A stretch of DNA of 6,391 nt, taken from contig DEHO01000076.1 in NCBI GenBank assembly GCA_002351955.1, forward strand, positions 140,825 through 147,215, given 5' to 3'. Positions 1 through 6,391 of this stretch are shown one piece after another. Below the pieces are notes generated by a model. The model was not told the origin of the DNA, did not search any database, and worked only from the letters and a program-made list of their open reading frames with translations. Every line of letters begins with the position of its first letter. The stretch's first letter is position 1. The translations under genes were made by a program, and so were the position numbers. This stretch comes from Flavobacteriales bacterium UBA2798 (GTDB taxonomy: Bacteria > Bacteroidota > Bacteroidia > Flavobacteriales_D > UBA2798).

Positions 1-521
1 TTATTCGACATTCCATCGGAAATGAGACGTAAAATTTCAATCTCACGTTCAGTAAGCTGACTCATCAACACGGCATCGGTTGGACGAAGGGTAAACTCAT
101 CGGATTGCCCGTTGCCATTTTCCAATGCGGCAAGGACGGCTTCTGAAAAATATTTTTCTCCGTCGAGTACTTTCCGGATGGCGGTGATCAATTCTGTTTG
201 GTCGGTATTCTTGATCAAATATCCACTGGCGCCGATCTCTTTGATTTTACGAATCAACGCCGGTTCGTCGTGCATGGTTAGAATGATGATCCTGCATTCG
301 GGTTTTTGTTTGAGGATTTCTGTTGTTGCAACGAGTCCGTTCATTACCGGCATATCGATATCCATCAGCACCACATCAGGATTCAAGGCAAGACATTGCT
401 TCATTGCAGTTTCACCGTCATTTGCTTCTGCAACAATTTCAAAGTCCTTTTCAGAGCTAACGATCGAACGTAATCCATCCAGGATCAATTGGTGGTCGTC
501 GACCAGTAAAATTCGGTGCAT
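1..521 (-). CDS. NarL/FixJ (LuxR-type) response regulator, partial: C-terminal end beyond the window
   Basis: This is a cytoplasmic DNA-binding response regulator that should be phosphorylated by the kinase encoded just upstream of it. It starts at the ATG at 521-519 and stays open to position 1, giving 173 complete codons. The receiver domain spans about residues 2-120. The acidic pocket is Asp8-Asp9 (motif ILLVDDH), the phosphoacceptor is Asp54 (VLMDIDMPVMNG), and the switch and signalling residues are Thr82 (ILTMHD), Tyr101 and Lys104 (GYLIKN). A linker of about 25 residues leads into the LuxR-type helix-turn-helix, which begins with LTEREIEILRLISDGMSN at residues 156-173 and is then cut by the window edge. 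NarL-family proteins usually have about 210-220 residues, so some 40 residues, including the recognition helix, are missing. All receiver residues needed for phosphotransfer are present. Target genes cannot be told from the sequence. The family call is very secure. Confidence 0.96.
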   Translation of the reverse strand, partial: MHRILLVDDHQLILDGLRSIVSSEKDFEIVAEANDGETAMKQCLALNPDVVLMDIDMPVMNGLVATTEILKQKPECRIIILTMHDEPALIRKIKEIGASGYLIKNTDQTELITAIRKVLDGEKYFSEAVLAALENGNGQSDEFTLRPTDAVLMSQLTEREIEILRLISDGMSN

Positions 522-547
522 GCGCAAACAAGTTGAGGTTCCGGCAT

Positions 548-579
548 TAAATGTAACCCGAATTTATGACTGCATGAAA
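548..579 (-). promoter_or_regulatory. Weak candidate internal promoter before the response regulator
   Basis: Read on the minus strand, the 86-base gap between the kinase and the regulator holds TTTC (579-576), 20 bases, then TACATTTA (555-548). This resembles the Bacteroidota pattern of TTTG, about 20 bases, TAnnTTTG, with one mismatch in each element. A start site near 541 would leave a leader of about 20 bases before the ATG at 521. The gap is longer than expected for tight coupling, which would fit some independent expression of the regulator. Such a short degenerate pattern can easily occur by chance. Confidence 0.22.
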
Positions 580-607
580 GGATGCGAAAGGGAAATTCTT
601 AACAATT

Positions 608-2569
608 TCAGCCAACAGGAACCCGCACTGTAGCAACCGTACCGGAGCCAGGACTGGGTTCAAAATTCACATCGCCGTTGATGGTGTTGATTCGGCTTGA
701 AATATTCATCATCCCGATCCCATCACGACTGGCTTTCACATCGAATCCACGACCGTTGTCTTCAACAATCATGATGAGGTAACCCTTATTTCGGAATACC
801 TGAACAATGACATGGCTGGCACCCGAATGTTTGATGATGTTGTTGATGAGTTCCTGACAAATTCTATACAGGCTGATCTCCACTTTTTCGGCAAAGCGAC
901 CTTCAATGCCAAACGATTCCAGTTCGTATTTCACATTGGAGTGACCAAGACTTTTCCTGAGCATGTCATCAATTGCAGGTACAAGTCCAACCTCCTGCAA
1001 CACTTTTGGCATCATCTGGTGCGAAATGGCTCTTACCTCTGTTGCAGAATCGTCGAGTATTTTGGTAAGATCAGCCACCAGTTTTTGTTCCGAAGGAAGT
1101 GATTGTTCTACTTTTTTACTCAATTGCTGAAATGCAAGTTTCAATCCACCCAGTTGCTGACCAATACCATCGTGCAATTCACGTGCAATTCGTTTACGTT
1201 CATCTTCAGTAGCTGTGATAACGGCTTCAATACCTTTTTCCCGCTCGCTGATGATGGCTGCATCTTTTTCAGCCTGTAAGTGGCGTTGACGCCGTTGAGC
1301 GAGGAACAGGATCAAAAACACGAGAGCAATTGCACCACCACCAATGGCCCATAACCATTTCATGCGGTTGGATGCGATCAGCTCTGATTCAGCTTTTTCA
1401 CGTGCCAGCTGTTCGGTGCGCGCTTTTTCTTCGAGCAATTCTTTTTCTTTCTTTTCGGTTTCGTACCTGGTACGCATCTCCGCTACCTGTTCGCCAAGAT
1501 CTTCATTGAAGACCGAATCCTTTAACAGGGAATACTGTTCCAGGTAAAAGAAAGCACTGTCTGGGCGATTGAGAAAACCATGCACCCGCGAAAGTTTCAT
1601 ATACGCAAACAGCTGTTCATGCCTGGCTTGAATTGTACGTGAATAATTGAGCGATTGATGAAATGTGCCTAAAGCATCACGGTATTTCCCTGTTTGCATT
1701 TGTGCCTCACCCAGATTAATCAGCACCGACGCAATATCCTTGCGATCATTTAAACGGTTGCGAATAGCAAGACATTCCTCCAGCATGGGAAGTGCCTTTT
1801 TGTATTCCTTTCGCCGCACTAGTAATCCACCGTAATTATTCAACTGAACTGCCAGCTCCATCGGCTTGTTCATTTTTCGAAATCCTGCAATAGCCAATTC
1901 CCAATTTTCGATTGCGCGGGCTGTGTCTTTCGTTTCGTAATACACATTCGCCATACCACCGTGCGTGGCCGCAATTCCGTATTCATCACCCATCTCCACT
2001 CGTAATGCAAGTGCACGGTTATGCATGACAAGCGATTGCTCGTAATCGCGCAGGTTAAAATGAATGATGGCTAGATTATTTACAATGTACGATTGGTAAA
2101 ATTTATGTCCGAGCCGCTCGTAAATTTCCAGTGCATTATAGTTTACCCCAAGCGCATCATTCAGCTTGAATTGTTCCTGGTAAATGATTCCCATTTTATT
2201 GTACACTGCAGCAACACCCAGATCATCCTTTAACTCTTTACGAATGGAAAGGCATGATTCCAGTTTTTGCAGCGCTGCAGGATATTCGTTCTTATCCATG
2301 TGCACAATGGCAATATCGTTCAATGCCTGTGCAACACCTTTTTTCCATTTCAATTTTTCGGCCAGACGCAAAGCCTTTAAACCAAAATTCATTGCAGTAT
2401 CGGAATGCACCGAACGATGATAAAAACAAAGATCAGAAAGCAATTTCACCTTGTTGGTGTCTTCTTTCATTGTGTTTGCCACCTGAACCAGGCTATCCAA
2501 CTGCGAAGCATCGGAAGAAACCGGCAACACAAAAAAAGCAAGCAGAACAAAAAACAGGCAGCGCAACAT
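608..2569 (-). CDS. TPR-repeat sensor histidine kinase (HisKA_3/HATPase_c, NarX/DesK-like transmitter)
   Basis: A 653-residue inner-membrane sensor kinase expected to phosphorylate the NarL-type regulator encoded downstream. Residues 1-20 are a hydrophobic signal peptide (MLRCLFFVLLAFFVLPVSSD). Residues about 40-350 form a series of seven or eight tetratricopeptide repeats of 34-40 residues, visible as recurring A...N.G.....+.Y..AL patterns (for example at 80-112, 120-152, 160-192, 240-272 and 280-312). These should lie in the periplasm. A charged coiled coil (about 357-400) leads to a single membrane helix (403-424). The transmitter follows: the H-box ERKRIARELHDGIGQQ has His466 as phosphoacceptor, the N-box is ELINNIIKHS (573-582), G1 is DNGRGFD (604-610), G2 is GIGM (617-620) and the last loop is SPGSGT (639-644). 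His466-Asp467-xxx-Gln471 matches the HDxxxQ motif associated with phosphatase activity in HisKA_3 kinases, so the protein may both phosphorylate and dephosphorylate its partner. The ligand is unknown; TPRs usually bind proteins or peptides. The ATG start, giving a proper signal peptide, lies 3 bases after the preceding gene's stop. Confidence 0.95.
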   Translation of the reverse strand: MLRCLFFVLLAFFVLPVSSDASQLDSLVQVANTMKEDTNKVKLLSDLCFYHRSVHSDTAMNFGLKALRLAEKLKWKKGVAQALNDIAIVHMDKNEYPAALQKLESCLSIRKELKDDLGVAAVYNKMGIIYQEQFKLNDALGVNYNALEIYERLGHKFYQSYIVNNLAIIHFNLRDYEQSLVMHNRALALRVEMGDEYGIAATHGGMANVYYETKDTARAIENWELAIAGFRKMNKPMELAVQLNNYGGLLVRRKEYKKALPMLEECLAIRNRLNDRKDIASVLINLGEAQMQTGKYRDALGTFHQSLNYSRTIQARHEQLFAYMKLSRVHGFLNRPDSAFFYLEQYSLLKDSVFNEDLGEQVAEMRTRYETEKKEKELLEEKARTEQLAREKAESELIASNRMKWLWAIGGGAIALVFLILFLAQRRQRHLQAEKDAAIISEREKGIEAVITATEDERKRIARELHDGIGQQLGGLKLAFQQLSKKVEQSLPSEQKLVADLTKILDDSATEVRAISHQMMPKVLQEVGLVPAIDDMLRKSLGHSNVKYELESFGIEGRFAEKVEISLYRICQELINNIIKHSGASHVIVQVFRNKGYLIMIVEDNGRGFDVKASRDGIGMMNISSRINTINGDVNFEPSPGSGTVATVRVPVG

Positions 2570-2572
2570 AGA

Positions 2573-4117
2573 TCAGAGTGGAATATTTCCGTGTTTCTTT
2601 CTTGGCATATTCACCACTTTGTTTTCGAGCATACGAAAAGCACGAATCAGTTTTTCGCGGGTTTGTTCCGGACGAATAACCTCATCGATAAATCCACGTT
2701 CAGCTGCTTTATACGGATTGGCGAATAGTTCATTGTATTCCAGTTCCTTCTCTTTCAACTTTGCAGCAGAATCCTTTGCCTCGGAAATTTCTTTTCTGAA
2801 AATAATCTCTGCTGCACCTTTAGCGCCCATTACAGCGATCTCTGCAGTTGGCCATGCGTAATTCATATCCGCACCGATATGTTTCGAATTCATCACATCG
2901 TACGCGCCGCCATAAGCTTTACGTGTAATCACTGTAACACGCGGAACGGTTGCTTCAGAAAATGCATACAACAATTTGGCACCGTTGGTGATAATGGCAT
3001 TCCATTCCTGATCCGTTCCGGGTAAGAATCCGGGCACGTCTTCAAAAACAAGAAGCGGAATATTGAAACAATCGCAGAAACGCACAAACCGCGCTCCCTT
3101 TTGCGAACTTTTTATGTCCAGCACTCCCGCCAGAAAAGCAGGTTGATTGGCAACAACACCAATACTTCTTCCGGCAATACGTGCAAATCCCACAACAATG
3201 TTTTCGGCAAAATCTTTATGCACTTCGAAAAAAGAATCATTGTCAACCACATTGCTGATTACCTCACGCATATCATAAGGTTGATTCGGATTTTCAGGAA
3301 CAATACTATTCAGTGCTGCCCGCGTTTCACTGCCTGAATTTTCGTAAGCAAGAAACGGTGGTTGTTCTTCGCAGTTGAGCGGTATATAGGAAAGAATTTT
3401 TTTGATCTGCTGAATACATTCGATCTCGTTTGCAGCCGTAAAATGAGTTACACCAGATTTGCTGGCATGCGTTGATGCACCACCCAGTTCTTCCGATGAA
3501 ACTTCTTCGTGCGTTACTGTCTTTACCACGTTTGGGCCGGTAACGAACATGTACGATTGTTGTTCCACCATCAAAATAAAATCGGTAAGCGCAGGCGAAT
3601 ACACTGCACCACCTGCACAAGGACCCATGATCGCCGACAATTGCGGAATCACTCCTGAAGCAAGTGTATTTCTGTAAAAAATATCGGCATAACCCGCAAG
3701 TGAGACCACACCTTCCTGAATACGTGCTCCACCCGAATCATTGAGCCCGATCACCGGACAACCATTCTGCATGGCGAGATCCATGATTTTGCAAATCTTT
3801 TCGGCGTGCGTTTCGGAAAGCGATCCGCCAAATACAGTAAAATCCTGTGCAAAAACATAAACCTGTCGTCCATCAATGGTACCGTAACCGGTAACAACAC
3901 CATCGCCAAGAAATTTTTCTTTATCCAATCCAAAATCGGAAGAGCGATGCACGACCAAAGCTCCGATTTCTTCAAACGAATTTTCATCGAGTAAAAAATG
4001 TACACGCTCTCTTGCGGTGAGCTTTCCTTTTTTGTGTTGTGCATCGATACGGGCCTGACCACCGCCCAATTGTGCTTCCTCCAGTTTGGAAGCCAGCAAA
4101 TCCAGTTTATTCTGCAT
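2573..4117 (-). CDS. Acyl-CoA carboxylase carboxyltransferase (beta) subunit, propionyl-CoA carboxylase / methylmalonyl-CoA decarboxylase type
   Basis: A complete 514-residue cytoplasmic carboxyltransferase of the PccB/MmdA family. Family members move a carboxyl group between carboxybiotin and an acyl-CoA, typically propionyl-CoA to methylmalonyl-CoA or the reverse. Two crotonase-like halves are visible. The N-terminal half has GGSLSETHAEKI (97-108), LNDSGGARIQEG (125-136) and the oxyanion-hole glycines Gly169-Gly170 (GPCAGGAVYSPAL). The C-terminal half has VPGFLPGTDQE (361-371), the second oxyanion hole Gly404-Ala405 in RKAYGGAYDVM, and AWPTAEIAVMGAKGA (421-435). Asp407 in GGAYD aligns with the Asp422 position that favours propionyl-CoA in Streptomyces PccB, so a C3 substrate is inferred. 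The C-terminus KKHGNIPL is typical of the family. Length is normal and no catalytic segment is missing. A biotin carboxylase and a biotin carrier protein, or a membrane decarboxylase subunit, are needed as partners and are not encoded here. That leaves the direction of the reaction (carboxylase or sodium-pumping decarboxylase) open. It is the first gene of the minus-strand group and is followed 3 bases later by the sensor kinase. Confidence 0.95.
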   Translation of the reverse strand: MQNKLDLLASKLEEAQLGGGQARIDAQHKKGKLTARERVHFLLDENSFEEIGALVVHRSSDFGLDKEKFLGDGVVTGYGTIDGRQVYVFAQDFTVFGGSLSETHAEKICKIMDLAMQNGCPVIGLNDSGGARIQEGVVSLAGYADIFYRNTLASGVIPQLSAIMGPCAGGAVYSPALTDFILMVEQQSYMFVTGPNVVKTVTHEEVSSEELGGASTHASKSGVTHFTAANEIECIQQIKKILSYIPLNCEEQPPFLAYENSGSETRAALNSIVPENPNQPYDMREVISNVVDNDSFFEVHKDFAENIVVGFARIAGRSIGVVANQPAFLAGVLDIKSSQKGARFVRFCDCFNIPLLVFEDVPGFLPGTDQEWNAIITNGAKLLYAFSEATVPRVTVITRKAYGGAYDVMNSKHIGADMNYAWPTAEIAVMGAKGAAEIIFRKEISEAKDSAAKLKEKELEYNELFANPYKAAERGFIDEVIRPEQTREKLIRAFRMLENKVVNMPRKKHGNIPL

Positions 4118-4246
4118 GATGTGGAATTAGGCTTTAAAAATAGACAGGATTCCCCAACCCGCTTCACCCCCTTGCCCATAAGTAACAAGGATACCCTCTT
4201 TTTACCGGAAATCTAAGCAGGCCATCGGAAAAACAACGCGAACAGG

Positions 4247-4275
4247 TCATTGATTTTCAACGTGTTGAAAAATGA
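4247..4275. promoter_or_regulatory. Inverted repeat in the divergent intergenic region (candidate operator)
   Basis: The core at 4254-4271 is TTTTCAAC-GT-GTTGAAAA, a perfect 8-bp inverted repeat around two central bases. TCATT at 4247-4251 and AATGA at 4271-4275 extend it as an imperfect dyad, with three bases (4252-4254) unpaired on the left side if the inner arms are taken as 7 bp. The two-base centre is too tight for a stable RNA hairpin of full length, and no T-run follows on either strand, so a dimeric-regulator operator fits better than a terminator. It lies between the divergent carboxylase (start 4117) and DUF3108 (start 4342) genes and overlaps the TTG of the tentative plus-strand promoter. 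The bound protein is unknown. Confidence 0.45.
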
Positions 4276-4296
4276 TAGCTCCGGAAATAACATTTG
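4265..4296 (+). promoter_or_regulatory. Tentative promoter for the DUF3108 gene
   Basis: TTG at 4265-4267, 20 bases, then TAACATTTG at 4288-4296. This resembles the Bacteroidota -33 TTG / -7 TAnnTTTG arrangement, but there are three bases instead of two between TA and TTTG. A start near 4303 would give a leader of about 39 bases. No better match was seen in the 224-base gap. On the minus strand the nearest thing to a -7 element for the carboxylase is TATTTTTA (4142-4135), with no convincing -33 partner. Confidence 0.25.
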
Positions 4297-4341
4297 GAAC
4301 GCTTTTTGCGTTTTTACCAACAAGAACCAAAAGAAAAGCCT

Positions 4342-5145
4342 ATGAAAACCCGAATCGCCCTGATGAGTCTTGTATTGAGCGGAAGCATGCTCGTAGCAAA
4401 GGCCAATCTCCAGAACGGGGAAAACCAGTTCCGTAAAGTGAACAACCAATCCTTTAAACCCGGAGAAGTATTACGATACCGTCTGCACTACGGATTTGTA
4501 GATGCAGGGGAAGCAACCTTGCGGGTTAAAGAATGCGACCGCACCATGAACGGAAGAAAAATGATTCATGTTGAAGGTGTGGGAACTTCCATTTCGGCAT
4601 TCGATTGGTTTTTCAAGGTGAGAGACCGTTACGAATCGTATCTGGATGCAGAAGGTATTTTTCCCTGGTTGTTTATCCGCAGAGTGAATGAAGGTGGTTA
4701 TGAGATCAATCAGGACTACTCGTTCATGCAGCACAAACAAAAAGTGGATAATGGCAAAGGAAAAACATTTGAAACTCCTGCTATGGTGCAAGATATGATC
4801 TCGGCTTTTTACTACGCCAGAACGCTTGATTTTACCAACGCAAAACCCGGCGACGAATTCATGATTCCGATGTTTTACGACGACACTAATTTTCCGCTCA
4901 AGATTAAATTCGTAAAAAGAGAAACCATCAATGTGCGCATGGGAAAATTCAAATGCCTCAAGTTTGCACCTGTCGTTGAAAAAGGACGCGTTTTCAAATC
5001 GGAAGAAGATCTGGCTGTTTGGGTAACGGATGATGTAAACAAAATCCCGCTGCTTGCAAAAGCAAAAATCCTGGTAGGCTCCATAAAAATGGAAGTGGTA
5101 GAAACAAAAAATCTTGCCGGACCTATCTCCAAAATTGAAAAATAA
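4342..5145 (+). CDS. Secreted DUF3108 domain-containing protein
   Basis: A 267-residue exported protein of unknown function. I chose the ATG at 4342 because it begins a normal signal peptide (MKTRIALMSLVLSGSMLVAKA, likely cleaved after residue 21) and is preceded by an A-rich leader (CAAAAGAAAAGCCT). The frame is also open from a TTG at 4294, but that would put 16 charged residues before the signal peptide. The mature protein matches the DUF3108 pattern: FKPGEVLRYRLHYGFVDAGEA at 38-58, the central region MVQDMISAFYYAR (148-160), KPGDEF (168-173), a GKFKCLKFAP strand (201-210), then LAVWVTDD...IPLLAKAKILVGSIKME (224-251). The absence of a lipobox or membrane segment suggests a soluble periplasmic protein, probably rich in beta strands. 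No catalytic residues can be named. It is followed by a strong terminator and then by an envelope peptidase, so an envelope role is plausible but inferred only from location. The family call is fairly secure; the function is not known. Confidence 0.88.
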   Translation: MKTRIALMSLVLSGSMLVAKANLQNGENQFRKVNNQSFKPGEVLRYRLHYGFVDAGEATLRVKECDRTMNGRKMIHVEGVGTSISAFDWFFKVRDRYESYLDAEGIFPWLFIRRVNEGGYEINQDYSFMQHKQKVDNGKGKTFETPAMVQDMISAFYYARTLDFTNAKPGDEFMIPMFYDDTNFPLKIKFVKRETINVRMGKFKCLKFAPVVEKGRVFKSEEDLAVWVTDDVNKIPLLAKAKILVGSIKMEVVETKNLAGPISKIEK

Positions 5146-5164
5146 ACGATGTTTCATACCTGGG

Positions 5165-5196
5165 AAAAGTCCTGCTTAAAACAGCGGGACTTTTTC
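5165..5196 (+). terminator. Intrinsic terminator after the DUF3108 gene
   Basis: AAAAGTCCTGCT (5165-5176), loop TAAAAC (5177-5182), AGCGGGACTTTT (5183-5194), then further T and C. The stem is 12 bp with a single G-T wobble, and a run of five T follows the G/C-rich part. It starts 20 bases after the TAA stop at 5143-5145. Because the left arm begins with AAAA it would also give a short U-run on the opposite strand, though no converging gene is present. It separates the DUF3108 gene from the peptidase gene. Confidence 0.88.
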
Positions 5197-5244
5197 ATTT
5201 ACACCGACGCAGATAATTCTTCACATGCTACTCTTAATAAATCC

Positions 5245-5276
5245 TTTCAGCGCAAAACATCAATTCTCTACCTTTG
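5245..5276 (+). promoter_or_regulatory. Bacteroidota-type promoter for the M23 peptidase gene
   Basis: TACCTTTG at 5269-5276 is an exact match to the -7 consensus TAnnTTTG. Twenty bases upstream lies TTTC (5245-5248), one mismatch from the TTTG -33 element. A start site near 5282 would leave a leader of roughly 15-20 bases before the TTG at 5299. The location directly after a strong terminator supports independent transcription of the peptidase. Confidence 0.6.
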
Positions 5277-5298
5277 ACAGAACCAAACCCAACCTGTT

Positions 5299-6391
5299 TT
5301 GAAAAAATTACAATCACTCCTTTTGATTTTTATCTGTTGTCTGACCCTTTTTATGGTTTCATGCGATGAAAAACAAAAAGATGAAGCAGGTTCTGTACGC
5401 AGTGTTAGTCCGAACAAACTCCCTGAGATCGAATACGGTTTTCTGCTCGATACTTTTCATGTTGTTCGTGATAAAGTAAAAGGAGGAATGACCTTATCGC
5501 ATGTTTTGGCTCCGCATGGTATCAGTCAGCAACACATCAACCTTACCGATCAGAAAGCAAGAAGTGATGCAAAAATGACTTTCATTTCGGAAGGGCATCG
5601 TTATACTTTACTGAAAAACAAAAAAGACACTACAAAAACACATGTATTCATTTACGAAAAAAACAGAATTGAATATGTGATCTTCCGCTTTGAAAAAGAC
5701 GTTACTGCACAATTGATTCAGCGTCCGGTTTCGGTTGTGGAAAGAGAGATGTCGGGCATCATTGAGAAAAATTCCAATCTCGTTTTTACCATTAAGGAAC
5801 AGCTCAACGATGATGCCGTTGCAGGTGAACTGGCAGAAACGATTGCACAGGTATTTGCGTGGACCATCGACTTTTTTAAGTTGTATCCCGGAGATGAATT
5901 CAGAGTGGTTTACGAAGAGAAACAGGTAGAAGGCGTTCCCTATTCCATTGGAAAAATTAAAGCAGCCTATTTCTACAATATCAGCGCACCCTATTATGCT
6001 TTTCGCTGGGAACAAAACGGAGAAATCGGGTATTGGGACGAGAATGGAAAAGGAATGAAACGTCCATTCTTAAAAGCACCACTTAAATTCTCGCGCATCA
6101 CTTCCGGTTATTCATCCAACCGATTGCATCCTGTACAAAAAGTCTGGAAAGCGCATCTTGGCACCGATTACGCTGCACCAACTGGAACCCCCATTATGGC
6201 CACCGCCGACGGAACTGTAGAAGCCGCAGGATACAGTGGTGGAAATGGAAACTACGTGAAATTGTACCACAACAAAACCTATCAGACCGGCTATCTGCAC
6301 ATGAGTAAAATTGAAAGCGGAATGAAAAAAGGTGTGCGTGTGAAACAGGGAGAAATCATAGGGTATGTTGGATCCACCGGACTCGCAACCG
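5299..6391 (+). CDS. MepM-like M23 family metallopeptidase lipoprotein, partial: C-terminal end beyond the window
   Basis: A zinc endopeptidase likely to cut peptidoglycan crosslinks; 364 complete codons lie inside the window. The start is TTG at 5299: an in-frame TGA at 5275-5277 excludes longer forms, and the first in-frame ATG (5353) would remove the export signal. Residues 1-22 are a lipoprotein signal (MKKLQSLLLIFICCLTLFMVSC) with Cys22 as lipidation site. A region at about 55-90 (VKGGMTLSHVLAPHGIS) resembles the degenerate LysM/OapA-like domain of MepM and Csd3. The second domain contains FAWTIDFFKLYPGDEFRVVY. The catalytic domain begins near residue 270 (ITSGYSSNRLHPV), with the first zinc motif His286-xxx-Asp290 (HLGTD), AAPTGTPI, and the active-site region His334 in GYLHMS. 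The window stops after GYVGSTGLAT, just where family members continue with the GPHLHYE zinc motif, so about 50-80 residues are missing. The intact first motif and the family-like sequence suggest an active enzyme rather than an EnvC/NlpD-type inactive activator, but the last ligand is not visible. It is probably anchored in a membrane facing the periplasm and has its own promoter. Confidence 0.93.
   Translation, partial: MKKLQSLLLIFICCLTLFMVSCDEKQKDEAGSVRSVSPNKLPEIEYGFLLDTFHVVRDKVKGGMTLSHVLAPHGISQQHINLTDQKARSDAKMTFISEGHRYTLLKNKKDTTKTHVFIYEKNRIEYVIFRFEKDVTAQLIQRPVSVVEREMSGIIEKNSNLVFTIKEQLNDDAVAGELAETIAQVFAWTIDFFKLYPGDEFRVVYEEKQVEGVPYSIGKIKAAYFYNISAPYYAFRWEQNGEIGYWDENGKGMKRPFLKAPLKFSRITSGYSSNRLHPVQKVWKAHLGTDYAAPTGTPIMATADGTVEAAGYSGGNGNYVKLYHNKTYQTGYLHMSKIESGMKKGVRVKQGEIIGYVGSTGLAT

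Noticed and set aside
112..633. 173-codon open frame on the plus strand
   Set aside because: It is antisense to the response regulator, whose receiver and HTH motifs are unmistakable on the minus strand. The frame has no recognisable domain and runs past the end of the regulator into the kinase gene.
3751..4188. 145-codon minus-strand open frame overlapping the start of the carboxyltransferase
   Set aside because: It is a shifted-frame reading of the same strand as the carboxyltransferase. The family motifs are all in the other frame, which is uninterrupted, so no frameshift is implied.
4205..4288. Direct repeat CCGGAAAT at 4205-4212 and 4281-4288 flanking the intergenic dyad
   Set aside because: Two exact 8-base copies in a 224-base region are not unlikely by chance, and no further copies were seen.
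4213..4449. 78-codon minus-strand open frame across the divergent intergenic region
   Set aside because: It overlaps the signal peptide region of the DUF3108 gene in antisense, has no recognisable domain and no sensible start context.
4471..5157. 228-codon open frame on the minus strand opposite the DUF3108 gene
   Set aside because: The predicted protein is dominated by Phe, His, Cys and Lys without any recognisable motif, as expected of an antisense shadow. It starts inside the region before the terminator with no promoter. The plus-strand gene has a clear signal peptide and family match.
5608..6015. 135-codon minus-strand open frame opposite the M23 peptidase
   Set aside because: It is a Phe/Cys/Asn-rich antisense shadow, with no motif and no promoter or leader.

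Overview
The window looks like chromosomal DNA from a member of the Bacteroidota. The grounds are: a TPR-containing periplasmic sensor kinase paired with a NarL-type regulator, A-rich leaders with little Shine-Dalgarno signal, a good TAnnTTTG-type promoter, and a DUF3108 protein of the form common in that phylum. Base composition is moderate and even, and I see no mobile element, tRNA, rRNA, CRISPR array or sign of recent transfer.

Left half (1-4117), minus strand, transcribed right to left: a biotin-dependent acyl-CoA carboxyltransferase subunit (propionyl-CoA carboxylase beta / methylmalonyl-CoA decarboxylase alpha type), then after only 3 bases a hybrid-looking but classical sensor histidine kinase (signal peptide, TPR array, coiled coil, one membrane segment, HisKA_3 and HATPase domains), then after 86 bases a NarL/LuxR-family response regulator whose C-terminal end lies beyond position 1. 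The kinase and regulator should form a two-component system. The carboxylase is probably co-transcribed with them.

Middle (4118-4341): a 224-base divergent intergenic region containing a perfect 8-bp inverted repeat inside a longer imperfect dyad. It is the best candidate regulatory site in the window.

Right half (4342-6391), plus strand: a secreted DUF3108 protein of unknown function, closed by a strong intrinsic terminator. A good Bacteroidota-type promoter follows, then a MepM-like M23 metallopeptidase lipoprotein read from a TTG start, which runs off the right edge just before its last zinc-binding motif. Both products should act in the cell envelope, but the terminator and separate promoter suggest two transcription units.

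I found no evidence for a previously undescribed system. The points most worth checking are the carboxylase-kinase-regulator linkage, the intergenic dyad and the TTG-started peptidase.
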